Shown here: positions 16,316 through 23,259 of the stretch, piece by piece | How the letters are laid out: every line of letters starts with the position of its first letter | Position numbering within the stretch: position 1 is the first letter of the stretch | Source: Treponema sp. | Lineage (GTDB): Bacteria > Spirochaetota > Spirochaetia > Treponematales > Breznakiellaceae | Direction of reading: 5' to 3' | Assembly: GCA_031278095.1 (NCBI GenBank) | Contig: JAITLC010000056.1 | Coordinates: forward strand, 1-42,299 | DNA: 42,299 nucleotides | Made by a program: the position numbers and the translations under genes | The notes under the pieces: model-generated | The model's input: only the letters and a program-made list of their open reading frames with translations | Told to the model about the DNA's origin: nothing | Databases searched by the model: none

Positions 16316-16333
16316 TGCGGTCATTTGACCGCA
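16316..16333. promoter_or_regulatory. Perfect 18-bp palindrome between potB and potC
   Basis: TGCGGTCATTTGACCGCA: 8-bp arms around a TT centre. It lies 16 bp before the potC start. It could be an operator or an RNA hairpin that sets the relative expression of potC. No copy of the whole palindrome was noticed elsewhere, although GCGGTCAAAT occurs at 14149 upstream of potA. Confidence 0.55.
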
Positions 16334-16349
16334 CAAAACAGAGGTTATC

Positions 16350-17222
16350 ATGAACACAAAAAATCTGGTACACGATGTCATTACCTCCCTGCGCGTCGGG
16401 GTTCCCCTGCAGAGTGAAGCGGGACGTCATGCCCGCCGGGCCGCCCGCAAGCCCTTCTCCCTGAGCCAGACAATCTTTATTGCCACAATTATTTTTCTCT
16501 TTCTTCCACTCTTTGTACTCGTCCTCTACAGCTTCAACGGCTCCAAGGGGATGAACTGGACGGGCTTCTCCTTCCGCTGGTACGAACAGCTTTTTCTTCA
16601 TTCACGGGATCTCTGGCGCGCCTTCTGGAACAGTATCTTTATCGCCCTTACTTCCGCCGCTACCGCTACCTTCCTCGGCACATTCGGCGCCATTGCGGTA
16701 AACTGGTACCGTTTCAGGCTGCGTAACTATGTACAGACAATCTCCTTCCTTCCCATGATTCTCCCCGAAATCATCATCGGCGTTTCCCTGTCGATCTTCT
16801 TTGCCGGTGTGGGGCTGAAGCTGGGACTCTTCACCATCTATATCGCCCATACCACGTTTAACCTTCCCTTCGTTTTCCTTATGGTAATGGCACGGCTGGA
16901 TGAATTTGATTTTTCCATAATTGAGGCGGCCCACGATCTCGGGGCCGGGGAGATGCAGACCCTGCTCAAGGTAACGGTTCCCATCTGTATGCCCGGTATC
17001 GTGTCGGGCTTCCTCACCGCCATTACCATAAGCCTTGAGGACTTTGTAATCACCTACTTTGTGGCGGGCCCCGGATCGTCAACTCTGCCAATCTACATTT
17101 ATTCCGCAATCCGTTTTGGAGTCTCCCCGGTAATCAATGCTCTCTCGGTAGTAATGATACTCGGTACGGTTATTCTGACATATTTGCTGCGGAATTTCCT
17201 TAAATACATAGCGGCAAAATAG
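16350..17222 (+). CDS. potC: Spermidine/putrescine ABC transporter permease PotC
   Basis: A 290-residue permease paired with PotB. The ATG at 16350 follows GAGG with a 5-base gap. About 40 mostly polar residues precede the first transmembrane helix (around TIFIATIIFLFLPLFVLVLYS). Six membrane segments and the EAA loop (IEAAHDLGAGEMQTLLKVTVP) are present. The segment SLEDFVITYFVAGPG is typical of PotC. It is third in the potABCD order. Confidence 0.92.
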   Translation: MNTKNLVHDVITSLRVGVPLQSEAGRHARRAARKPFSLSQTIFIATIIFLFLPLFVLVLYSFNGSKGMNWTGFSFRWYEQLFLHSRDLWRAFWNSIFIALTSAATATFLGTFGAIAVNWYRFRLRNYVQTISFLPMILPEIIIGVSLSIFFAGVGLKLGLFTIYIAHTTFNLPFVFLMVMARLDEFDFSIIEAAHDLGAGEMQTLLKVTVPICMPGIVSGFLTAITISLEDFVITYFVAGPGSSTLPIYIYSAIRFGVSPVINALSVVMILGTVILTYLLRNFLKYIAAK

Positions 17223-17237
17223 ATCGGGAAATGGAAA

Positions 17238-17255
17238 AAACGCAATCATGCGTTT
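17238..17255. terminator. Hairpin between potC and potD
   Basis: AAACGCA (17238-17244) pairs perfectly with TGCGTTT (17249-17255) around a 4-base loop, followed by an AT-rich tract. Such hairpins between permease and binding-protein genes often adjust expression; a partial terminator or mRNA-stabilising role is inferred. Confidence 0.5.
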
Positions 17256-17288
17256 ATATATTTTGACAAACAGATAAGGAGATGAAAC

Positions 17289-18341
17289 ATGAAAAGGATT
17301 ACCATCTTGCTTGTGGTACTGGCAGGGCTTATTGTCCCTGCCGCGGTCTTTGGGGGCGGCAAAAAGGACGCATCCAAACTGTACATTTATAACTGGACCT
17401 ACTACACCCCCGATTCAGTTATAGAAAAATTCCAGAAAGAATATGGTGTTGAGGTTATCTACGATCAATTCGCCAGCAACGAAGAGATGTATGCCAAACT
17501 CAAGTCGGGCGGCTCGGGCTACGACATTGTCTTTCCTTCGGGAGACTATGTGTCCATCATGATCAGCCAGAATATGCTGGAGAGAATCGACAAGAGCAAG
17601 ATCTCCAACTTAAAGAACGTAGACCCCGCAGTGCTTACCAAGGCTACATACGATCCGCAGATGAACTACTCGGTTCCCTACTACTGGGGCGCTGCGGGAA
17701 TTGCGGTAAATACCGCACGGGTTCCAAACTTTGAAAGAAGCTGGTCAATCTTCAGCCGCAGCGACCTCAAGGGCCGCATGACCATGCTGGACGACATGAG
17801 GGAGGTGATGGGCGACGCCCTCGCCTTTCTCGGCTACTCGGTCAACACCAAAAACTCTGCGGAAATTACAAAGGCCAGGGATCTTATCAACAACCAGTGG
17901 AAACCCAATCTGGTCAAATTCGACGCCGAAGCCTTTGGTAAGGGTTATGCGGATGGAGACTTCTGGGTAGTTCAGGGTTATGCGGAAGTAGTGTATGAAG
18001 AAATCGGAGACAATGAGGAACTCAAAAAAAACACCGTGTTCTTTATTCCTTCCGAGGGCGGGCCTGCCTATATCGACAGTATGTGTATCCTCAAGGGTTC
18101 CAAAAACCCCGATCTGGCTCACAAATTCATAGACTTTATCCACCGCCCGGAGATCTATGCGGAATTCTGCGACTCTTTCGGCTTTCCCGCTACGGCGAAC
18201 CTGCCGGCCCGGCAGTACAAGAAAGGGGACTCATGGTACAGCGCCGAAGCGCTCACTAAAACCGAACTCAAGGACGACCTGGGTGAAAGCCTGGAACTCT
18301 ACAACGATGCATGGCTCAACAGCATCCGTGTAGGGGACTAA
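17289..18341 (+). CDS. potD: Polyamine-binding periplasmic protein PotD
   Basis: A 350-residue substrate-binding protein. AAGGAG precedes the ATG. The signal peptide ends in AAVFGGG with no lipobox cysteine, so the mature protein is either free or held another way. The mature start (LYIYNWTYYTPDSVIEKFQKE) is characteristic of PotD/PotF. Also present are YDIVFPSGDYV, the VPYYWGAAGIAVN segment that helps form the ligand pocket, and FIPSEGGPAYIDSMCI. It delivers spermidine or putrescine to PotBC. It is the last gene of the operon and is followed by a strong terminator. Confidence 0.92.
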   Translation: MKRITILLVVLAGLIVPAAVFGGGKKDASKLYIYNWTYYTPDSVIEKFQKEYGVEVIYDQFASNEEMYAKLKSGGSGYDIVFPSGDYVSIMISQNMLERIDKSKISNLKNVDPAVLTKATYDPQMNYSVPYYWGAAGIAVNTARVPNFERSWSIFSRSDLKGRMTMLDDMREVMGDALAFLGYSVNTKNSAEITKARDLINNQWKPNLVKFDAEAFGKGYADGDFWVVQGYAEVVYEEIGDNEELKKNTVFFIPSEGGPAYIDSMCILKGSKNPDLAHKFIDFIHRPEIYAEFCDSFGFPATANLPARQYKKGDSWYSAEALTKTELKDDLGESLELYNDAWLNSIRVGD

Positions 18342-18365
18342 ACGGGCAAGGGTGTAAGATTTTTT

Positions 18366-18462
18366 ACCGCAAAGTCGAAGAAGCCGCAAAAGGAAGAAGG
18401 AAAAAGAGCTTCAAGGGAAAAACCTGTCCGACTTTTTCGACTCTGCGGTTCGTTTTTTTTTC
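18366..18462 (+). terminator. Rho-independent terminator of the pot operon with a large stem
   Basis: ACCGCAAAGTCGAA (18366-18379) pairs with TTCGACTCTGCGGT (18436-18449) with one mismatch, followed by a run of ten T (18453-18462). The 56-base interior contains a nested GAAGC/GCTTC pairing (18380-18384, 18408-18412). The fold is larger than a usual terminator and could also release a stable 3'-derived RNA. Confidence 0.75.
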
Positions 18463-18503
18463 GGAATAAAGCGGCAAAAAGCGCCGTGTGCTTTTCAATA
18501 CAT

Positions 18504-18624
18504 GAGGCTGTTTTCCAAAACCTCAAATTTTGAAACGGCAGCCTTGGATTTAATGGGGAAATCGGGCTAAAGCCCGATTTCTCAAGAGCTTGTTCCGAAA
18601 AAACCTGAGTTTTTGAACAAGCTC
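18504..18624. repeat. Repeat cluster between potD and the next gene
   Basis: Three hairpins. The first is GAGGCTG...CAGCCT, imperfect, at about 18504-18543. The second is AATCGGGCT-aa-AGCCCGATT at about 18560-18579. The third has GAGCTTGTTC (18586-18595) pairing perfectly with GAACAAGCTC (18615-18624). The last overlaps the TGA stop of the minus-strand gene at 18623. Confidence 0.75.
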
Positions 18625-19183
18625 ACATGACCATCGCAGTGTTTATACGGGTTTTGAATTCGCTGCTGTCCATTTCGTCCCTGAGGTAGCCGGCAATGAT
18701 CAGCCGGATAACCCGGGGAAAGGCTTTCCAGTAACGCTCAGGCCAGGCGCCCAAATCGGCGCGGAGGCGCCGATCTTCCTCTTCATCCATTTCACCCCGG
18801 GAAAACATGACAAACTGTTCAATCATGCTCAGCAAGAGATCCGGGGGCAGGGTGGATCCTTGCTTCGGTTCATTGTGGTCGGGGATCCATGTGCCGGTGA
18901 GCATTTCGACCTGTTCTTCGCTCAACTCCGGGGCTTCCTGCCGTATGATGCGCATGGCATATTCCCGTATGCTTTTTGTAAGGCCCCCGATGGTACCTTC
19001 AATGTTAAACTGCCTGGACATTTCATCGGCTATGCGCTTGGGATCGGGAAGATTCACCGAGCCGCCGAATACGGCAAGATCCCGCCGCCGCCGTACCACT
19101 GCCGCGGCTACCGCTTCTATATCCCGCTCATTACAGCGGTTGAGAATATAATCCATTACTCTCACAAGCTCCGGGTCAGCCAT
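18623..19183 (-). CDS. Hypothetical protein, 186 residues
   Basis: I do not recognise a family. It is soluble-looking and rich in charged residues and predicted helix, with no signal peptide or membrane segment. Notable segments are EAVAAAVVRRRRDLAVF near residue 30, an EAPELSEEQVEML stretch near 95, and a WPERYWKAFPRVIRLIIAGYL block near 150 that could be amphipathic or nucleic-acid-facing. AGGAG lies a suitable distance before the ATG at 19183. It is convergent with the pot operon. Its stop codon is embedded in a hairpin repeat. The neighbours give no clear clue to its role. Confidence 0.7.
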   Translation of the reverse strand: MADPELVRVMDYILNRCNERDIEAVAAAVVRRRRDLAVFGGSVNLPDPKRIADEMSRQFNIEGTIGGLTKSIREYAMRIIRQEAPELSEEQVEMLTGTWIPDHNEPKQGSTLPPDLLLSMIEQFVMFSRGEMDEEEDRRLRADLGAWPERYWKAFPRVIRLIIAGYLRDEMDSSEFKTRINTAMVM

Positions 19184-19472
19184 TCATATCTCCTATTCCG
19201 CCGGCTTTACCACAGGGCAGTTGGTAAAGATACTGAGGGCTCCCCTCGATATACAATTCCTTGCATACCAGCCGCCGTACATGGGAACCGATTGAGGGCC
19301 CCAGTGTCCCCAAAAACCCAATTTGGCATCCCGAAACTATGCGGGACACCGATACGCATGAAAAGACTCAAAAGAAGGCTCAAAAAAATGCGGCGTTCAT
19401 ATTTACCCCTCTTCAGTATAAATGCCTACAGGGGATCTGGCAAGGATCGGCCATTACAGGACATAATACTGC
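19184..19472. other. Divergent intergenic region
   Basis: No gene recognised. It contains a perfect CTTTACC/GGTAAAG hairpin (19205-19211, 19223-19229) and, near the right end, a CATAAT -10-like box (19462-19467) five bases before the ATG at 19473. An 18-bp spacer separates that box from a weak TGGCAA. The central part is featureless to me. Confidence 0.5.
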
Positions 19473-20273
19473 ATGAGAATAAGCGTTCTCGGTTCCGGTA
19501 CCTCCCACGGCATCCCCGTGGTAGCCTGTTGCTGCCCCGTGTGCCGTTCGGAAAACCCCTTTGACAAGCGAATGCGGGCTTCCGTTCACATCGCCGGGGA
19601 AACCGGAGAGAGCATAGTCATTGATACGGGGCCGGAATTCAGGCTCCAGACGGTCAGGGCGGGCATAGAACGCCTTGATGCGGTACTGCTTACCCACGCC
19701 CATGCAGACCATCTCCACGGCCTTGACGATGTGCGGCCCCTCTGCCGCAGCGTCCCCCTTCCTGTCTACGGCAACGATGAAACCCTGGAAGAAGTAAGGA
19801 ACCGTTTCTCCTATGTTTTCAGGAAAACCCAGCCGGGAGGCGGCAAACCGCGGCTCGACCTTCGCAAAGCCGGCCCGGTCATTGAAATAGGATCGCTCCG
19901 TATCACTTCAATCCCGGTTAAACACGGTGAGCTGAACATTCTCGCCTGGAAAATAGAGGAAACCGGCCGGCCTTCCTTTGTCTACATGACCGATACCAGC
20001 GCCATACCGGAATCTTCAAAATCCCTTACCGGCAAAAGCGGGGCTTTCATCATCGGAGCGCTGCGCAAACGTCCCCACGAAACCCACTTCACATTCAGGG
20101 AGGCTATGGAAACCGCCCTGGAACTGGCTGCACAGCGGGTGTGGCTTACACATATCTGCCACGAACACTTCCACGACGAAATTGCCGGGTTCTGCAGGGA
20201 CTTCATCCGGAAACGGAATCTTACGGGTGTCAGCATTGCTCCGGCCTATGACGGCCTGGAAATAAGGCTTTAA
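19473..20273 (+). CDS. PhnP-like metallo-beta-lactamase-fold hydrolase
   Basis: A 266-residue cytoplasmic hydrolase of the metallo-beta-lactamase superfamily, PhnP/YcbJ-like branch, which acts on cyclic phosphodiesters. The metal-binding motif is HAHADH (residues 75-80), preceded by VIDTGPEFR and followed by HGLDDVRPL, a combination seen in PhnP-type proteins. A Cys-rich insert near the start (ACCCPVC, about 18-24) resembles the extra zinc site of PhnP. Later metal ligands lie in VKHGE and THICHEHFHD. No phosphonate genes are nearby, so the substrate is unknown. The ATG has no ribosome-binding site and lies next to a -10 box. Confidence 0.8.
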   Translation: MRISVLGSGTSHGIPVVACCCPVCRSENPFDKRMRASVHIAGETGESIVIDTGPEFRLQTVRAGIERLDAVLLTHAHADHLHGLDDVRPLCRSVPLPVYGNDETLEEVRNRFSYVFRKTQPGGGKPRLDLRKAGPVIEIGSLRITSIPVKHGELNILAWKIEETGRPSFVYMTDTSAIPESSKSLTGKSGAFIIGALRKRPHETHFTFREAMETALELAAQRVWLTHICHEHFHDEIAGFCRDFIRKRNLTGVSIAPAYDGLEIRL

Positions 20274-20289
20274 TCCGGTTTGTCCGCCG

Positions 20290-20402
20290 CAATTCTCAGT
20301 TTACCACGAACAGACACTAACGTTTGCTTCGACGGCCTTCATTCTTACCTGAATTCTCTTCTGTTCGAGTGGTTCGTGGTTATCTTAAACTGAAAATAGC
20401 TG
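20290..20402. mobile_element. MITE-like element, copy 1
   Basis: A 113-bp element about 90% identical by eye to 33411-33524. Its ends are inverted (GCAATTCTCAGTTT versus the complement of AAACTGAAAATAGC). It is flanked by the direct repeat TTTGTCC at 20279-20285 and 20403-20409, a likely target-site duplication. The arms can fold imperfectly over most of the length (ACCACGAA...CAGA against TCTG...TTCGTGGT). It lies between convergent genes. No transposase is present. Confidence 0.7.
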
Positions 20403-20416
20403 TTTGTCCACACGAT

Positions 20417-22102
20417 TTATTCGGTTCGATTTATGGATATTTTATAATATTCTTTTATAATTGAAATTTCTTTCTTATATTTTGCCGTCACTCTTGTTAC
20501 CGGGTCATTGCCGGTATAGTAAAAATCATCTCCTATTGCGGAAATTTTTTCCAGTGTATTGTCATTTTGCAGAAATAAAGACGATCCCAAAAAATAGTTA
20601 CCGTGTTTATTTATATGCAGGAGGTCAAGAACCGTTGGAGCCAGATCAAGAGAATTTCTTCCGTTTGCATCGACAATATCATGTCCTATTCCTTTCCGGT
20701 AAATAAAGAGCGGTATTGTATTTACAAAATATTTCTGACTGCTTTTAAATGCTTTTTTATATTCGGGTGAGTTATATGATGCATGATCCGTTGTAAAAAT
20801 CAAAATTGTATTGTTTGAAATTTCACCCGCCGTAAAATTTTCAAAAAAATTTCCAAATTGTAAATCAAAATTATGAAATTTATTTTTTACAGCATCACTG
20901 CCATCAAGATATTTTGCATCGGGGCTGTCATAACCATGATGTGTCCCCATATTGTACACACAAATAAAAAAGGGACTTTCAATGGTATTTATGCTATTTT
21001 CAAGAAGATTAAATACTTCCCTGTCTGTTAAGTATCTGTCATGTATTTCACCGGAATATACGCTTCCAAAATGAAGGTTTTCCAGATAATTGGAAAAAAA
21101 GACATTATTCGGTTCAGGGTTTATAAAATAAGTCCCATAACCGGCTTCATTTAAGATGTCAACAAGAGAGATCAATCCGGTCGAAAGCTGTTTGTCCAGC
21201 TCTGTTCTCTCAAGTTGTCCAAAACCGGTGTTATTTTCATAATACCCGCCGGTATACTGATACATGGAAAATAACTGCCCTCTTAAACCTCTGAATGTTG
21301 CCGCCGTATGATTATAGTAATTTATAAAAACAAGCGATTTGTCATATAATTTATCCAGATTCGGTGTCAAATTTAGATCCAGATCATTAAATTTATCTAT
21401 TACTTCTGCGGATAACCCTTCAGAGAAAATTATAATTATATTGGGTCTTGCCTTTTCCGGAGGGGCAATTGTTATTTCACTTCCGGTAAGCTCCGGCTTG
21501 TAAAATTTTTGCAATATTCTTTCCCTTTCGTGAGGAGTCGCTTTATAATTCATAATTACGACTTCGGATCTTACATGTTTGTAAAAAGTCAATAACAGGG
21601 ACAGTGCCGGTGAATAAAAATTTTTGCCTGCGAGAGCAGTGCCTGCTGAAATACCGAGAAATATCACGGAGAAACACAGAAAAAAATTGCCGTTATATAA
21701 TTTTTTCAGGGTAATCTTATATGGCAGGAATGAAATAATCAATACTGTCAAAATAAAAAGTATATATTTATATAACGATGATCCCAATGCCCTGAATTCC
21801 CTAAAATTATCCAGCATCAACGGTAAAATAAAATTACCGCTATAATACAAAAAACCCTGCTGTAACAAAATTATAAAGCAGAAGACAAAATTGATGATAT
21901 ATGCAAACTTCTTATGTTTACGGCATAATCTGTTGGTAAAAATCACAACAAGGCATAATTCCATAAGGGAGAATAATATATATATGAATTTCTCCGAATG
22001 TATTCCCGCAAAAAATATATAAATTGACATTACTATGAGCTTTATCACGGCAATCATTTTATAATAAGATGCAGAAATTATCAATGCCGCGCGTTGCTTC
22101 AA
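20417..22102 (-). CDS. LTA-synthase-like membrane sulfatase/phosphoglycerol transferase family
   Basis: A protein of up to 561 residues. Five hydrophobic segments fill about residues 15-165, followed by an extracytoplasmic alkaline-phosphatase-fold domain (about 215-530). Motifs are RPNIIIIFSEGLSAEVID (metal Glu near 228), HTAATFRGLRG containing the likely Thr nucleophile (266 or 269), NMGTHHGY and FTTDHASY (Asp439, His440). Such enzymes transfer phosphoglycerol or phosphoethanolamine to envelope polymers, or hydrolyse sulfates. The start is uncertain: the longest frame begins TTG at 22102, while an ATG at 22057 leads directly into the first membrane helix; neither has a good ribosome-binding site. 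The gene is visibly more AT-rich (many ATA, AAA and TTT codons) than its neighbours, suggesting acquisition. Confidence 0.78.
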   Translation of the reverse strand: MKQRAALIISASYYKMIAVIKLIVMSIYIFFAGIHSEKFIYILFSLMELCLVVIFTNRLCRKHKKFAYIINFVFCFIILLQQGFLYYSGNFILPLMLDNFREFRALGSSLYKYILFILTVLIISFLPYKITLKKLYNGNFFLCFSVIFLGISAGTALAGKNFYSPALSLLLTFYKHVRSEVVIMNYKATPHERERILQKFYKPELTGSEITIAPPEKARPNIIIIFSEGLSAEVIDKFNDLDLNLTPNLDKLYDKSLVFINYYNHTAATFRGLRGQLFSMYQYTGGYYENNTGFGQLERTELDKQLSTGLISLVDILNEAGYGTYFINPEPNNVFFSNYLENLHFGSVYSGEIHDRYLTDREVFNLLENSINTIESPFFICVYNMGTHHGYDSPDAKYLDGSDAVKNKFHNFDLQFGNFFENFTAGEISNNTILIFTTDHASYNSPEYKKAFKSSQKYFVNTIPLFIYRKGIGHDIVDANGRNSLDLAPTVLDLLHINKHGNYFLGSSLFLQNDNTLEKISAIGDDFYYTGNDPVTRVTAKYKKEISIIKEYYKISINRTE

Positions 22103-22150
22103 CGAAAAATCCGGTCAAAGCGGGGCGGGATCTCATGTAGAAATTTGACC

Positions 22151-22175
22151 TGTGTCTACATTATGGACAGACTCG
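22151..22175. repeat. Half copy of the CTGTCCATAATGT repeat supplying a stop codon
   Basis: TGTGTCTACATTATGGACAG lies across the end of the minus-strand cyclase gene. The repeat encodes its last residues (SLSIM) and the TAG stop at 22156-22158. Confidence 0.65.
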
Positions 22176-23259
22176 AATCGAGGCCGTAAATAAGGAGAGT
22201 CCCGACCCTTCCGCGGACCTGGCCGGAGAAGACCTTCCGGGCGGGAAACACGTCTTTGACGGCGAGGTAGGTTTCTTCATCCATAAGAACTTTGGCGGAG
22301 GAGGAACGTGTCAGGGATTCCAGCCGGCTTGCAATGTTGACCGCATCTCCCAGGACCGTATACTCCTGGCGGTGCACTGAACCGATGATCCCGGCGAATA
22401 CCGTGCCGGTGGCAAGTCCCAGGCCGGCCTGAATCGGCTCGGTAAGGAAGTCCGGGCGTACATCGTTAAAGGTCTTGAGGTATTCAAAAATCTCCTGGGC
22501 CGCCTGTACCGCGTTTACCTGATCATCGTCAGAGGCGATCGGCGCCCCGAAGGTTGCCATGAGTCCGTCGCCGATGAGTTTGTTCACCGAACCCTTGCAG
22601 CCGTACACCAGATCTATAATATCCGTCAGTATGTCGTTGAGCAGTTCCGCAAAAGCCTCCGGAGCAACTTTTTCGGCTATCCGGGTTGAACCGCGGATGT
22701 CAAAAAAGAGGATTGTTACTTTCCGCCTGCCCGTTTCGAGGGGGTTCTTGCCGGTGCGCAGAACATAGTCCAGTACTTCATCATTTATATAGCGGGAAAG
22801 AAGCATGGTATCGGAAATAAGGCTTCTCCGCTCTTTTTTGATCTGCTCCCGTTCGGTTTTAAGCTGGTTAAAAAAATTTTTGAACGATTCAAAAAGATCC
22901 GCCCTGGATCTGATGATACCGTGATACCCCATGATCCGGCCGCCTTCGCGCCAGGCTATGGCATCAATAAAACAGGGAATAGGTGTACCATCCTTGCGTT
23001 TTAGAACCAGAGGATACTGATGAACTACCCCTTTTTCCTCTATTATTTTTTGATACGCCGTGCGGTCTTCCTCTGTATCAAAGGTCTTTAACACCTCCAA
23101 TCCTACAAGCTCCTCCAGTTCATAACCCAGGAGTTTCCCCAGGGCATTATTTATCTTGAGGTATTTCCCCTCCTTGGAGGTAATAAACATTGCCTCACGG
23201 GAAAAGCGGAAAAATTCTTCATAAAGGCGGTAGATGCGGATTATTTCATTATTGTTCAT
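22156..23259 (-). CDS. PAS-domain class III adenylate/guanylate cyclase
   Basis: A 367-residue cytoplasmic protein. A PAS domain occupies about residues 12-118 (MFITSKEGKYLKINNALGKLLGY), then a coiled-coil linker (about 120-165), then a class III cyclase domain (about 178-340). The metal aspartates are D187 (FFDIRGST) and D231 (LIGDGLMATFG). The purine-selecting pair is K227 (NKLIGDG) and D305 (YTVLGDAVN), a Lys/Asp pair that favours ATP, and transition-state residues N308 and R312 are present, so it should be active and make cAMP. The ATG overlaps the stop of the ammonium-transporter kinase (ATGA), indicating coupled translation in the same signalling operon. Confidence 0.9.
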   Translation of the reverse strand: MNNNEIIRIYRLYEEFFRFSREAMFITSKEGKYLKINNALGKLLGYELEELVGLEVLKTFDTEEDRTAYQKIIEEKGVVHQYPLVLKRKDGTPIPCFIDAIAWREGGRIMGYHGIIRSRADLFESFKNFFNQLKTEREQIKKERRSLISDTMLLSRYINDEVLDYVLRTGKNPLETGRRKVTILFFDIRGSTRIAEKVAPEAFAELLNDILTDIIDLVYGCKGSVNKLIGDGLMATFGAPIASDDDQVNAVQAAQEIFEYLKTFNDVRPDFLTEPIQAGLGLATGTVFAGIIGSVHRQEYTVLGDAVNIASRLESLTRSSSAKVLMDEETYLAVKDVFPARKVFSGQVRGRVGTLLIYGLDSSLSIM

